This document shows, in pieces, positions 1 to 9,627 of a stretch of DNA of 64,000 nucleotides (its first letter is position 1; the number at the start of each line of letters is the position of its first letter). Location of the stretch: the NCBI RefSeq assembly GCF_010729895.1, contig NZ_AP022612.1:5456001-5520000 (forward strand), written 5' to 3'. The DNA is from Mycolicibacterium confluentis (lineage in GTDB: Bacteria; Actinomycetota; Actinomycetes; Mycobacteriales; Mycobacteriaceae). Position numbers and translations under genes: made by a program. Below the pieces are notes generated by a model that was not told the origin of the DNA, ran no database searches, and worked only from the letters and a program-made list of their open reading frames with translations.

Positions 1-43
1 CCGCGGGTTCATCAGCGGCTGCGGGCGGACGGGGGTCGGACAC
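1..43 (-). CDS. pcnA: 5' end of pcnA (CCA-adding tRNA nucleotidyltransferase), partial
   Basis: Only about 14 codons are inside the window, running off the left edge; they read [13 protein letters not shown] from a GTG whose first base is at 43. The call rests mainly on known synteny: in mycobacteria pcnA is divergent from mutT4. A TAGGCT hexamer on the minus strand (52-57) lies 8 nt upstream of the GTG, the spacing expected for a leaderless mycobacterial mRNA. No catalytic motif is visible in so short a piece, so the product is an inference from position. Confidence 0.45.
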   Translation of the reverse strand, partial: MSDPRPPAAADEPA

Positions 44-142
44 GTTCGATGAGCCTAATGCGCAGGAGGACAGCGGCCTAATGCCGCCGCAGGCGCCCCG
101 CGAACACCGGCGAGTGCGCACGTTGGCCCCCAACGTGCCAGC

Positions 143-148
143 TACTAT
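143..148 (+). promoter_or_regulatory. -10 hexamer of mutT4, leaderless start
   Basis: TACTAT fits the mycobacterial TANNNT -10 motif and ends 7 nt before the GTG at 156, so the transcript should begin at the start codon. No good -35 is visible, which is common in mycobacteria. Confidence 0.55.
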
Positions 149-155
149 CGCTTGG

Positions 156-935
156 GTGTCCGACGGCGAACAGGCCAAACCGCGACGGCGCCGAGGCCGG
201 CGCCGTGGCCGTCGTGCCGCCGGACCAGCCCAGTCGGCCTCCAACGGCGCCGCGGACACCGCCGCCGAACCCGCCCCCGCCGTCCCCAAGCCGGAACGGC
301 CCAGCCGTCCCGCGGCCAAGGACTCCAACAAGGGCAACCGCAGGCAGCGGCCCCGCCTGCGGACCGTGCATGAGACGTCGGCCGGTGGATTGGTCATCGA
401 CGGTATCGACGGCCCCCAGGAAGAGCAGACCGCGGCGCTGATCGGCCGGATCGATCGCCGCGGACGGATGCTGTGGTCACTGCCCAAGGGACACATCGAA
501 CAGGGCGAGACCGCCGAGCAGACCGCGATCCGCGAGGTGGCCGAGGAGACCGGCATTCAGGGCACCGTGCTGGCCGCGCTGGGCAGCATCGACTACTGGT
601 TCGTCACCGAGGGCCGGCGAGTGCACAAGACCGTGCATCACTATCTGCTGCGGTTCTCCGGCGGCGAGCTGTCCGACGAGGACGTCGAGGTCGCCGAAGT
701 GGCCTGGGTCCCGCTGCACGAACTGCCGTCCCGGCTCGCCTACGCCGACGAGCGCCGCCTGGCCGAAGTCGCGGGTGAGCTGATCAACAAACTGCAGAGC
801 GACGGCCCGTCGGCGTTGCCGCCGCTGCCGCCGAGCGCGCCGCGCCGCCGCCCCCAGACCCACTCGCGCACCCGCAACCACCGACCGGACGGTTCCGCGG
901 CCGGCCGAGCGGGCGGTCGCGGACCACAGCAATGA
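156..935 (+). CDS. mutT4: NUDIX hydrolase MutT4
   Basis: NUDIX pyrophosphohydrolase of 259 residues, thought to clean up oxidised or excess nucleotides. The Nudix box is intact: GHIEQGE, then REVAEETGI, matching Gx5Ex7REUxEExGU. The N-terminus is a basic Arg-rich stretch ([11 protein letters not shown]) and the C-terminus is Pro/Arg-rich and probably disordered. The frame is open back to an ATG at 81, but GTG 156 is preferred: it begins VSDGEQAK, which matches how mycobacterial MutT4 starts, and it lies just after a -10 hexamer. The stop overlaps the next gene by 4 bp (ATGA), so the downstream membrane protein and mviN are probably translationally coupled to it. Confidence 0.9.
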   Translation: MSDGEQAKPRRRRGRRRGRRAAGPAQSASNGAADTAAEPAPAVPKPERPSRPAAKDSNKGNRRQRPRLRTVHETSAGGLVIDGIDGPQEEQTAALIGRIDRRGRMLWSLPKGHIEQGETAEQTAIREVAEETGIQGTVLAALGSIDYWFVTEGRRVHKTVHHYLLRFSGGELSDEDVEVAEVAWVPLHELPSRLAYADERRLAEVAGELINKLQSDGPSALPPLPPSAPRRRPQTHSRTRNHRPDGSAAGRAGGRGPQQ

Positions 936-3265
936 CGACGTCTCGGCACCGATCTCTCGCGGTGTCACGCTGCGCGACACTGCTCCTCGTTGTTCTGCTG
1001 GCACTGCTTCCGGCCCTCGTGCCGAAGGCGGCCGCGGGTGAGCCCGGCGAGGCACCGTTCGTCATCGTGCGCATCGACAGCGTGACGCCCGACGTGGTGA
1101 CCACCGCCAGCGAGCCGACCGTCACCGTCACCGGCACCGTGACCAACGTCGGCGATCGCCCGGTCCGCGACGTGGTCGCCCGCCTTGAGCACGCGCCCGG
1201 CGTCGCCATGTCGTCCACGCTGCGCACCGCCCTGACCGGCACCACCGACCAGTACGGGGCGGTCGGCGAATTCGTCGCAGTCTCGGGGCAACTCGACCGT
1301 GGGAAAGAGGCGACGTTCCGCTTCATCTATCCCCTGCGCTCGGCCGACCAGCCCACGCTGGGCATCGACGGGCCGGGGGTGTACCCCCTGCTGGTCAACA
1401 TCAACGGCACCCCCGACTACGGCGCCCCGGCGCGCCTCGACGACGCCCGCTTCCTTCTTCCGGTCCTCGGGCTGCCCCGCGAGGCCGGTGCCGAGGCTCC
1501 CGTGCCCAGCGGCGTCGACGGAGTGGTGCCGCCCGACACCACCCGGCCCGTGCAGCTGACCATGATCTGGCCGCTGGCCGACCGGCCGCGGCTGGCCCCC
1601 GGCGTGCCGGGCGGCACCACTCCCGTCCGCCTCATGGACGACGAATTGGCCACGTCGCTGGCCGAGGGCGGCCGCCTGGACACCCTGCTCGGTGCCGCCG
1701 AGTTCGCGACGAACCCCGCGGTCGATCCCGAGAACGAGGTCGGGCGCGCACTGTGCCTCGCGGTGGACCCCGACCTGCTGGTCACCGTGAATGCGATGAC
1801 CGCCGGTTACACGGTCGCCGACAGCGACGACGGGCTGAGCACTGCAAGCCATCCCGGCACCGGCAGCGAGGCCGCCTCGGCGTGGCTGGAACGACTGCGC
1901 GCACTCGCGGCCCGCATGTGCGTCATCGCGACGCCCTACGCGCAGGCCGACCTGGACGCGCTGCAGCGCGTCAACGATCCCAGGCTCAGCGGCTTCGCCA
2001 CCACCGGCGCGGCCGATCTCGTCGACCAACTGCTCGGGGTGCGTTCGGTGCGCGGCGCGACGCTGCTCGGTGACGAACCGCTGACCGAGCGGACGACGGA
2101 ACTGCTCGACGTCCAGGGCCCGACCGTGGCCCTGGCCGCGGCCCACAACTCCACCGAGGACGGCACCGACGCCGATCTCGCGGTCCGGCGAGCCTCACGG
2201 AATGTCGTGCTCGCACCGTTCGATCCCGCGGTCGGTGCCGCGCTCGCGGCGGTGGGGTCCGAGCCCGTCGAGCCGAACTACCTCGACGCGGCGCTCAAAG
2301 TCCCCACCCGTGATGCGTCCCGCACCGCGAGGCGGCAGGACGCGCTGGCCGCGATGCTCTGGCGCAGCCTGCAGCCCGACGCAGACCCGCGGGCGCAGTT
2401 CCTGATGCCGCCGCTGAAGTGGAACCTCGAGCCCACCGACGCCCAGGCGATCCTGACGACCTTGGGGACCATGATCCGGTCCGGGTTGGCCGTCCCACGA
2501 CCGCTGCCCGACGTCGTGGCCGGCGCCGCGGCGCTGTCCGCGCCACCGGACCCCGCGGCCGTGTCCGGCACGCCCCCAGGGACGCGGTTCGACGACGAGG
2601 TCACCGACCTCATCAGCTGGCAGGTCGAACGCCTATGGGGGCTGACGGCCGCGCTGACCACCAACCCGCAGACCGGGCTGACCGGGATCCAGTACACCGC
2701 GCCGCTGCGCGAGGACATGCTGCGCGCTCTGAGTCAGGCCGAGCGGCCCGCGATGCGCAATGAACTGGCGGCCGCGCGACTCGGGGTCGTCGGAGCCACG
2801 ATCAATGACCTGTTCAATGCCGTGACGATCGTCAATCCCGGCGGCTCCTACACGCTGGCCACCGAGCGCAGCCCCCTGCCGCTGGCCCTGCGCAACGACC
2901 TCGCGGTGCCGATCCGGGTGCGGCTGTCGGTCGATGCGCCGCCGGGTATGGCGGTGACCGACATCGGTGAGCAGGAGCTGCCGCCGGGATACCTGCCGAT
3001 CCGCGTCCCGATCGAGGTGCACTTCACGCAGCGCGTCGCGGTCGACGTGTCCCTGCAGACCCCGGCCGGCCTGTCCCTGGGTGAACCGGTGCGGCTGTCG
3101 GTGCACTCCAACGCCTACGGCAAGGTGCTGTTCTTCATCACCCTGGCCGCCGCGGCCGTCCTGGTGACACTCACCGCGCGACGGCTGTGGCATCGTTTCC
3201 GCGGTCAACCCGACCGCGCCGACCTAGACCGGCCTGACGACCGGACCGCACCAACCTCATCATGA
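932..3265 (+). CDS. Large exported membrane-anchored protein (Rv3909-like)
   Basis: 777 residues. An N-terminal signal sequence (residues about 8-33, hydrophobic [14 protein letters not shown] followed by AAAG), a long extracytoplasmic region, and one C-terminal transmembrane helix ([14 protein letters not shown]) with a basic cytoplasmic tail indicate a protein tethered outside the membrane. It is the conserved mycobacterial protein always found between mutT4 and mviN, overlapping both by 4 bp. Its function is unknown; the fixed position beside the lipid II flippase suggests a cell-envelope role, which is inference. No enzymatic motif was seen. Confidence 0.85.
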   Translation: MTTSRHRSLAVSRCATLLLVVLLALLPALVPKAAAGEPGEAPFVIVRIDSVTPDVVTTASEPTVTVTGTVTNVGDRPVRDVVARLEHAPGVAMSSTLRTALTGTTDQYGAVGEFVAVSGQLDRGKEATFRFIYPLRSADQPTLGIDGPGVYPLLVNINGTPDYGAPARLDDARFLLPVLGLPREAGAEAPVPSGVDGVVPPDTTRPVQLTMIWPLADRPRLAPGVPGGTTPVRLMDDELATSLAEGGRLDTLLGAAEFATNPAVDPENEVGRALCLAVDPDLLVTVNAMTAGYTVADSDDGLSTASHPGTGSEAASAWLERLRALAARMCVIATPYAQADLDALQRVNDPRLSGFATTGAADLVDQLLGVRSVRGATLLGDEPLTERTTELLDVQGPTVALAAAHNSTEDGTDADLAVRRASRNVVLAPFDPAVGAALAAVGSEPVEPNYLDAALKVPTRDASRTARRQDALAAMLWRSLQPDADPRAQFLMPPLKWNLEPTDAQAILTTLGTMIRSGLAVPRPLPDVVAGAAALSAPPDPAAVSGTPPGTRFDDEVTDLISWQVERLWGLTAALTTNPQTGLTGIQYTAPLREDMLRALSQAERPAMRNELAAARLGVVGATINDLFNAVTIVNPGGSYTLATERSPLPLALRNDLAVPIRVRLSVDAPPGMAVTDIGEQELPPGYLPIRVPIEVHFTQRVAVDVSLQTPAGLSLGEPVRLSVHSNAYGKVLFFITLAAAAVLVTLTARRLWHRFRGQPDRADLDRPDDRTAPTSS

Positions 3266-6200
3266 ACGCTCCCCACGACGCCCGCCGCCGACCCGCTCCA
3301 CGCGCCCGGCGCGGGCCGACCGCGCCGCCGCCGACCGCGCGGCGTCCCGCGGCACGACCCGAGCTTTCCGACTCGGCCGTGGTGTCGCGGTCATGGGGCA
3401 TGGCGTTCGCGACCCTGATCAGCCGCATCACGGGCTTTATCCGCATCGTGCTGCTGGCCGCGATCCTGGGCGCCGCACTGTCGAGTTCGTTCACCGTGGC
3501 CAACCAGTTGCCCAACCTGGTCGCGGCCCTGGTCCTCGAGGCGACCTTCACCGCGATCTTTGTGCCGGTGCTGGCCCGGGCCGAACTCGACGACCCCGAC
3601 GGCGGTGCGGCCTTCGTCCGCCGCCTGGTCACGCTGGCCACCACCCTGCTGCTGGTCACGACGGTGCTGTCGGTGCTGGGCGCGCCGGTGCTGGTGCGAC
3701 TGATGCTGGGTAGCGACCCCCAGGTGAACGAGCCGCTGACCACGGCGTTCGCGTATCTGCTTCTGCCGCAGGTGATCTTCTACGGGTTGTCGTCGGTGTT
3801 CATGGCGATCTTGAACAACCGCAACGAGTTTCGGGCCCCGGCGTGGGCGCCGGTGGTCAACAACGTGGTCGCGATCGCGACGCTGGGCCTGTATCTGGCC
3901 GTGCCGGGCGAACTCTCGGTGGATCCGGTCGAGATGGGCAACGCCAAACTGCTGGTGCTGGGCATCGGCACCACGCTGGGTGTGGTGGCACAGACCGCCG
4001 TGCTGTTCATCGCGATCCGGCGCGAGCGCATCAGCCTGCGACCGCTGTGGGGTGTGGACGACCGCCTCAAACGCTTCGGAACGATGGCCGCGGCCATGGT
4101 TCTCTACGTCCTGATCAGCCAGATCGGCCTGGTGGTCGGCAACCAGATCGCCAGCACAGCAGCGGCTTCAGGACCGGCGATCTACAACTACACCTGGCTC
4201 GTGCTCATGCTGCCCTTCGGCATGATCGGCGTGACGGTGCTGACCGTCGTCATGCCGCGGCTGAGTCGCAACGCGGCGGCCAACGACACCCCCGCGGTGC
4301 TGGCCGACCTGTCGCTGGCCACGCGGCTGACCATGATCACGTTGATCCCGATCGTGGCGTTCATGACCGTCGCCGGGCCTGCGATCGGCAGCGCGCTGTT
4401 CGCCTACGGCAAGTTCGGCGATGTCGACGCCCACTACCTCGGTGTCTCGATCGCGCTGTCGTCGTTCACCCTGATCCCGTACGCGCTCGTGCTGCTGCAA
4501 CTGCGCGTCTTCTACGCCCGCGAGCAGCCGTGGATCCCCATCGCGATCATCGTCGTGATCACCATCGTCAAGATCGCGGCCTCGCTGCTCGCCCCGCACA
4601 TGACCGACAACCCGGAGCTGGTGGCCGGGTTCCTCGGGCTGGCCAACGGGCTGGGCTTCCTTGTCGGCGCGATCGCCGGTCACATCCTGCTGCGGCGCAC
4701 GCTGCGGCCACCCCGCGGACAACTGCTGGGCCTTCCCGTGGTTCGCACCATCCTGGTGACCCTGGCGGCGTCGCTGGCCTCGGGTCTGCTCGGATACCTC
4801 GCCGACCGGCTGCTGAGCCTCGCGTCGCTCACCGAGGCCGCGGGTGGTGCCGGCTCCCTGCTCAGGCTGGTGGTGCTCGGCGTGATCATGCTGCCGATCG
4901 TGATCGGCGTGATGCTGGCCGCCCGCGTCCCAGAGGCCGTCGCGGCGCGCGACGCCGTCCTGCGCCGGCTACGACCAGGTCACGGGGTAGCCGCAACTCG
5001 TTCCGTGGAGGCCGACTCGCATCCGGTGAATAGTGCGGTCAAGTACCCTGAGCAGAGGAATTCGGCGGGAACGGGACAGGAACGTACCTCCGAGCCATTC
5101 CCACTGGGGACCCCGGCAACGGTTGCCGGTGTTGGAGTCGCAGGAGGAGCGGTGGCAGGCGAGACACCTTCGGTCGACCCGACCCCGGACGCCACCGCGA
5201 AGCTCCCTCGGACCTCCCCCGAGGACTTCCAGCCCGATGCCGCGCCGTCGTCGTCCAGCCAGCAGCCCACCGATGTGGTGCCGCCGGCCCGGCCACGCGG
5301 AGACTTCGCGGGTGATCCCAGCCGGGAACCGCTGGCCTTCGACGCGCCGCGCGAGCGTTCCGTCGATCCCGCAGCCGACGAGGACGTCTACCTCATCGCT
5401 GGGGCCAGCATCGCCGACGGCCGCTACCGCCTGCTGGTGTTCCACGGTGGGCCTGAGCATCTGCAGTTCTGGCAGGCCCTCGACACGGCATTGGACCGCC
5501 AGGTCGCGCTGACCTTCGTCGACCCCGAAGGTGCGCTGCCCGACAGTGTCGTACAGCAGATCCTCTCGCGCACAATGAAACTGAGCCGCGTCGAGGCCAA
5601 CGGTGTGGCCCGGATCCTGGATGTCGCCGACACCGGGGCCGGCGGGCTGATCGTGTCCGAGTGGATTCGCGGTGGGTCGCTGGAGGAGGTCGCCGCGACG
5701 TCGCCCTCCCCCATCGGCGGGGCGCGCGCCGTGCAGTCGCTGGCGGCGGCGGCCGAGGCCGCCCATCAGGCCGGTGTCGCGCTGTCGCTGGACCATCCCG
5801 GTCGCATCCGCGTCAGCGTGGAAGGCGATGTGGTGCTGGCGTTCCCAGGTACCCTGCCCGACGCGACGCCCGAGGACGACATCCGCGGCGCTGGCGCGGC
5901 GTTGTATGCGCTCCTGGTCAACCGGTGGCCGCTGCCCGTGCGCGGCACTCCCAGCGGCCTCGAACCCGCCGACCTCGACCCGGCGGGTCAACCGGTCGAA
6001 CCGCGCTCGATCGACCGGGCGATTCCGTTCCAGATTTCGGCGGCCGCTGCACGCTCGGTGCAGGAGGGCGGCGGGATCCGCACCGCCCCAACACTGTTGA
6101 ACCTGCTTCAGCAGGCGACCGCTGTCGCCGACCGCACCGAGTTGATCGAACCCGTCAAGGAGGACAACGCCCGCCCCACGGTCGCCGACTCGGACGAAGC

Positions 6201-6843
6201 GGCGCAGGCGAGGCGGCGGAAGGTGCTCATGATCGGTGGCGGCATCGCCGGCGCCATCGTGTTGGTGGCGCTGATCGTGCTGGCGTCCGTGCTGGGTCGG
6301 ATCTTCGGTGATGTCGGCGGCGGCCTGGACGGCGATCAGCTGGGCCTGAATCCCCAGAGCTCGGCCACCGACACTGCCACGAGTGCCACCGGTTCGTCCG
6401 TGAAACCCGTTCGCGCCACGGTGTTTTCACCCGAGGGCGAGGCCGACGAACCCGGCAAGGCCGGATTGGCCATCGACGGCGACCCCTCGACCGCGTGGCC
6501 CACCGACACCTACTCCGACCCGTCGCCGTTCCCTGGGTTCAAGAACGGGGTGGGCCTGATGCTGACCCTGCCCGAACCGATCACGCTGGGCTCGGTGACC
6601 GTCGACGTCACCAGCACCGGCACCGCGATCCAGATCCGGTCGTCGTCGACGTCGAGCCCCAGCAGCCTCGAGGACACTACCGCGCTCACCGACCCGAAGA
6701 CGCTGCAGCGCGGCAAGAACACCATCGAGGTCAACGCCTCCGAACCCACCTCCAATGTGCTGGTGTGGATTTCGACGCTGGGCTCCGTCGATGGCAAGAG
6801 CCGCACCGACATCTCCGAGATCACCCTCAACGCCGCCGAGTGA
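3262..6843 (+). CDS. mviN: MviN/MurJ lipid II flippase fused to a pseudokinase domain
   Basis: 1193-residue membrane protein. Residues about 35-560 form a MurJ-type MOP flippase with many hydrophobic helices, which moves lipid II across the membrane for peptidoglycan synthesis. A Pro/Ser-rich cytosolic linker follows, then a degenerate protein-kinase fold (about 715-930) lacking the HRD and DFG catalytic motifs. One further helix (about 992-1014, IAGAIVLVALIVLASVLG) precedes an extracellular C-terminal domain resembling sugar-binding discoidin folds. In M. tuberculosis the pseudokinase is phosphorylated by PknB and then bound by the FHA domain of FhaA; both partners are encoded in this window. 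The gene overlaps its upstream neighbour by 4 bp. Confidence 0.95.
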   Translation: MNAPHDARRRPAPRARRGPTAPPPTARRPAARPELSDSAVVSRSWGMAFATLISRITGFIRIVLLAAILGAALSSSFTVANQLPNLVAALVLEATFTAIFVPVLARAELDDPDGGAAFVRRLVTLATTLLLVTTVLSVLGAPVLVRLMLGSDPQVNEPLTTAFAYLLLPQVIFYGLSSVFMAILNNRNEFRAPAWAPVVNNVVAIATLGLYLAVPGELSVDPVEMGNAKLLVLGIGTTLGVVAQTAVLFIAIRRERISLRPLWGVDDRLKRFGTMAAAMVLYVLISQIGLVVGNQIASTAAASGPAIYNYTWLVLMLPFGMIGVTVLTVVMPRLSRNAAANDTPAVLADLSLATRLTMITLIPIVAFMTVAGPAIGSALFAYGKFGDVDAHYLGVSIALSSFTLIPYALVLLQLRVFYAREQPWIPIAIIVVITIVKIAASLLAPHMTDNPELVAGFLGLANGLGFLVGAIAGHILLRRTLRPPRGQLLGLPVVRTILVTLAASLASGLLGYLADRLLSLASLTEAAGGAGSLLRLVVLGVIMLPIVIGVMLAARVPEAVAARDAVLRRLRPGHGVAATRSVEADSHPVNSAVKYPEQRNSAGTGQERTSEPFPLGTPATVAGVGVAGGAVAGETPSVDPTPDATAKLPRTSPEDFQPDAAPSSSSQQPTDVVPPARPRGDFAGDPSREPLAFDAPRERSVDPAADEDVYLIAGASIADGRYRLLVFHGGPEHLQFWQALDTALDRQVALTFVDPEGALPDSVVQQILSRTMKLSRVEANGVARILDVADTGAGGLIVSEWIRGGSLEEVAATSPSPIGGARAVQSLAAAAEAAHQAGVALSLDHPGRIRVSVEGDVVLAFPGTLPDATPEDDIRGAGAALYALLVNRWPLPVRGTPSGLEPADLDPAGQPVEPRSIDRAIPFQISAAAARSVQEGGGIRTAPTLLNLLQQATAVADRTELIEPVKEDNARPTVADSDEAAQARRRKVLMIGGGIAGAIVLVALIVLASVLGRIFGDVGGGLDGDQLGLNPQSSATDTATSATGSSVKPVRATVFSPEGEADEPGKAGLAIDGDPSTAWPTDTYSDPSPFPGFKNGVGLMLTLPEPITLGSVTVDVTSTGTAIQIRSSSTSSPSSLEDTTALTDPKTLQRGKNTIEVNASEPTSNVLVWISTLGSVDGKSRTDISEITLNAAE

Positions 6844-6899
6844 CATCGGCTGTACACAGCCCGCACCCGCGGTGAAGTGCCGTGACCGCGTGACCGGCC

Positions 6900-6905
6900 T
6901 ACCGT
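6900..6905 (+). promoter_or_regulatory. -10 hexamer of sigM, leaderless start
   Basis: TACCGT ends 7 nt before the sigM GTG at 6913, matching TANNNT and the usual leaderless spacing. No clear -35 or ECF-type GGAAC element was seen. Confidence 0.5.
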
Positions 6906-6912
6906 CCGGCGC

Positions 6913-7488
6913 GTGGTCACCACCCCGATCTCGGCACCCCGCAGCGACGCCGAACTCCTCGCGGCGCATGCCGCCGGAGACGGCCGGGCGTTCGCCGAGT
7001 TGTACCTGCGCCATGTGGACCGGTTGAGCCGGTTCGCGGCACTGCGCTGCGCCAATCCCGAAGATGCCGCCGACGCGCTTCAGGAGGCCATGCTGGCGGC
7101 ACACCGTGGGGCAGCCCTGTTCCGTCATCAGGCCGCCGTCACCAGTTGGCTGTACCGGATCGTCAGCAATGCGTGCGTCGACCGCCATCGCAGCAACGCC
7201 ACCCAGCCCCGCTCGTCCGGCACCGACGACTGGGAGCACGCCGCCGTCGACGGCCGCGAACAGATCGACACCGCGATCCTCGTCAACTCCGCGCTGCTGC
7301 GCCTGCCGCTGGGCCAGCGCGCCGCCATCCTGGCGGTCGATCTGCACGGACACTCGATCTCGGAGGCCGCGCACCTGCTCGGCGTCCCAGAGGGCACCGT
7401 GAAGAGTCGCCGGGCGCGAGCGCGGGCCGCGCTGTCGAGGATGCTCGGCCCCTCGATGGAATCCGCGTGCGCCCCTGCTGGACACTGA
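6913..7488 (+). CDS. sigM: ECF RNA polymerase sigma factor SigM
   Basis: 191-residue ECF sigma factor. Region 2 is visible at residues about 13-80 (DGRAFAELYLRHVDRL, then DALQEAMLAAHRG) and region 4 at about 120-175, ending in a helix-turn-helix with EGTVKSRRARARAAL. SigM in mycobacteria directs a small stress- and ESX-related regulon and is held by the membrane anti-sigma factor encoded next. Start GTG 6913 sits 7 nt behind a -10 hexamer. Only 4 nt separate its stop from the next gene. See the next entry for the odd partner. Confidence 0.9.
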   Translation: MVTTPISAPRSDAELLAAHAAGDGRAFAELYLRHVDRLSRFAALRCANPEDAADALQEAMLAAHRGAALFRHQAAVTSWLYRIVSNACVDRHRSNATQPRSSGTDDWEHAAVDGREQIDTAILVNSALLRLPLGQRAAILAVDLHGHSISEAAHLLGVPEGTVKSRRARARAALSRMLGPSMESACAPAGH

Positions 7489-7492
7489 TCGG

Positions 7493-8035
7493 GTGCTGCC
7501 CGCGCCACACGAGCCTGAACCGCCCACCCACCAGGTGACCGGCGCCGGACGCGTGCCCTCTCACGCTGGGACGCCCCGCACGCGGACCAGCAGGCTGCGC
7601 TTGGCCGCGGCGCTCATGGGTGCAGCCGCTGCGGTCGCCGCGGTCGGCTTCGGGACTGTCGCCCTACTTCGGCACCCGCAGGACACCCCGTCGGCGCCCA
7701 CGTCGCTGCAGCACATCACCGTCACACCTGCGGTCCCGCTCAACGACACCGAGGTGCTGGCCCTGCTGCGGCAGCCTCCCGACTACGGCGCGCTCGGTGA
7801 CCCCGGCAGGCGCGCGTCATGTCTGACCGGCCTCGGCTACCCCGCAGGCACCGTCGCGTTGGGCGCACGTCCCGTCGTGGTCGACGGCCGGCCCGGTCTG
7901 CTGCTGGTGCTGCCCGGCGACACCGAGGACACCGTCGCAGCCGTCGCGGTGGCGCCGTACTGCAGTGCCGCCGACACGGGTCTGCTGGCCGACAGGACCG
8001 TCCCGCGCACCCCATCGACCGGTGGCGCGGGCTGA
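7493..8035 (+). CDS. rsmA: Anti-sigma-M factor RsmA, shortened (no sigma-binding domain)
   Basis: 180 residues. A single transmembrane helix (about 37-57, LAAALMGAAAAVAAVGFG) is followed by an extracytoplasmic domain whose sequence (QHITVTPAVPL, PPDYGALGDP, GLGYPAGT, CSAADTGLLA) is that of mycobacterial RsmA. From memory the M. tuberculosis protein is about 254 residues, with a helical cytoplasmic sigma-binding domain of about 90 residues before the helix. Here only about 37 Pro/Arg-rich residues precede it, and there is no room for more because sigM ends 4 nt upstream. The gene is real, but it may no longer bind SigM in the usual way. Confidence 0.75.
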   Translation: MLPAPHEPEPPTHQVTGAGRVPSHAGTPRTRTSRLRLAAALMGAAAAVAAVGFGTVALLRHPQDTPSAPTSLQHITVTPAVPLNDTEVLALLRQPPDYGALGDPGRRASCLTGLGYPAGTVALGARPVVVDGRPGLLLVLPGDTEDTVAAVAVAPYCSAADTGLLADRTVPRTPSTGGAG

Positions 8036-8090
8036 CGAGACGCCGCGCCGCGCCGCAGCGTGGGACGATCGTCGAGGCCCCGCTCACAGC

Positions 8091-8117
8091 GGGAACACCC
8101 CGCCTTACGCTGGTGTT
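8091..8117 (+). promoter_or_regulatory. SigH-type promoter of trxB-trxC
   Basis: GGGAACA (8091-8097), a 17-nt spacer, then GTT (8115-8117) matches the SigH consensus GGGAAYA-N16-18-GTT. SigH is the mycobacterial oxidative and heat-stress sigma factor and is known to drive trxB-trxC. The element lies about 50 nt upstream of the trxB ATG. Confidence 0.75.
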
Positions 8118-8167
8118 AGAACACGTGCAGCCGCCGGCACCATCGGCGGCTTGGTAGAAAGGCCCGA

Positions 8168-9139
8168 ATGACCGACAACCCGACCATCCATGAGGTCATC
8201 ATCATCGGTTCCGGACCGGCTGGTTACACCGCTGCGGTCTATACGGCACGCGCCCAGCTGGCTCCCCTGGTCTTCGAGGGCACGTCCTTCGGCGGCGCCC
8301 TGATGACCACCACCGAGGTCGAGAACTACCCGGGCTTCAAGGACGGCATCACCGGTCCGGAGTTGATGGACCAGATGCGCGAGCAGGCCCTCCGCTTCGG
8401 CGCCGACCTGCAGATGGAGGACGTCGAGGACGTCCAGCTCCAGGGCCCCGTCAAGACCGTGACCACCGCGGGTGGTGAGACCTATCACGCCCGTGCCGTG
8501 ATCCTGGCGATGGGCGCCGCCCCGCGCTACCTCGGTGTCCCCGGCGAGCAGGAGCTTCTCGGCCGCGGCGTCAGCTCGTGCGCCACGTGTGACGGATTCT
8601 TCTTCAAGGACCAGGACATCGCCGTGATCGGCGGCGGCGACTCGGCCATGGAGGAGGCGACCTTCCTCACCCGCTTCGCGCGCAGTGTGACCCTCGTCCA
8701 CCGCCGCGACGAGTTCCGCGCGTCCAAGATCATGCTCGAGCGGGCGCGCACCAACGACAAGATCCGGTTCCTCACCAACACGCAGGTGCTCGCCGTCGAG
8801 GGCACCGACACGGTGTCGGGCCTGCGGGTGCGGGACAGCCTGACCGGCGAGGAGTCGACACTCGCCGTGACCGGTGTCTTCGTGGCGATCGGCCATGACC
8901 CCCGCTCCGGCCTGGTCCGCGACGTCATCGACGTGGACTCGGACGGCTACGTGCAGGTCCAGGGCCGCACCACCGCCACCTCTGTCGAGGGGGTGTTCGC
9001 CGCCGGCGACCTGGTGGACCGGACCTACCGCCAGGCCATCACCGCAGCGGGAAGCGGATGTTCTGCCGCGATTGACGCCGAGCGCTGGCTCGCCGAGGCC
9101 AGCGATGAGAACATCGATCTGATTGGAGCCCAGCAATGA
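8168..9139 (+). CDS. trxB: Thioredoxin reductase
   Basis: 323-residue FAD/NADPH flavoenzyme that reduces thioredoxin. The N-terminal FAD-binding motif [13 protein letters not shown] (about 11-23), redox-active CATC (Cys138 and Cys141), the NADPH-binding [10 protein letters not shown], and the C-terminal FAD motif GVFAAGDL are all present. A ribosome-binding AGAAAGG precedes the ATG by a few bases. It overlaps trxC by 4 bp and sits behind a SigH-type promoter, so oxidative-stress induction is expected. Nothing is missing. Confidence 0.97.
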   Translation: MTDNPTIHEVIIIGSGPAGYTAAVYTARAQLAPLVFEGTSFGGALMTTTEVENYPGFKDGITGPELMDQMREQALRFGADLQMEDVEDVQLQGPVKTVTTAGGETYHARAVILAMGAAPRYLGVPGEQELLGRGVSSCATCDGFFFKDQDIAVIGGGDSAMEEATFLTRFARSVTLVHRRDEFRASKIMLERARTNDKIRFLTNTQVLAVEGTDTVSGLRVRDSLTGEESTLAVTGVFVAIGHDPRSGLVRDVIDVDSDGYVQVQGRTTATSVEGVFAAGDLVDRTYRQAITAAGSGCSAAIDAERWLAEASDENIDLIGAQQ

Positions 9140-9468
9140 CCGACAAGGCGACCATCGAAGTCTCCGACGACTCGTTCTCCGACGACGTCCTGAGCAGCAA
9201 CACCCCTGTGCTGGTGGACTTCTGGGCAACCTGGTGCGGTCCGTGCCGGATGGTCGCACCGGTCCTCGAAGAGATCGCGGCCGAGAAGTCCGGCCAGCTG
9301 ACGGTGGCCAAGCTCGACGTCGACGCGAATCCCAACACGGCCCGCGACTTTCAGGTGGTGTCGATCCCGACCCTGATCCTGTTCAAGGACGGCGAACCCG
9401 TGAAGCGGATCGTCGGCGCCAAGGGCAAGGCCGCCCTGCTTCGCGAACTGTCTGACGTCGTGTCCTGA
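9136..9468 (+). CDS. trxC: Thioredoxin
   Basis: 110-residue thioredoxin with the WCGPC active site (Trp33, Cys34, Cys37) and the cis-proline segment VSIPTL. It is reduced by TrxB and supplies electrons to ribonucleotide reductase, peroxiredoxins and other disulfide targets in the cytosol. Translationally coupled to trxB through ATGA. The gene name follows mycobacterial usage. Confidence 0.96.
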   Translation: MTDKATIEVSDDSFSDDVLSSNTPVLVDFWATWCGPCRMVAPVLEEIAAEKSGQLTVAKLDVDANPNTARDFQVVSIPTLILFKDGEPVKRIVGAKGKAALLRELSDVVS

Positions 9469-9627
9469 CGGTCGGCGGCATCCGCCTGGGTGCCGTTCGA
9501 CGCGCTGCATTGGCCTGGGGTTTTCCCGATTCGGGCGGCGGTCTGAGACAATACTTGGCAAGTCTGCCCTGCCATGGACGGCGTTCGAATGTGATCGCCG
9601 ACCGCCGCGACCGAAGGGTCATATCCG

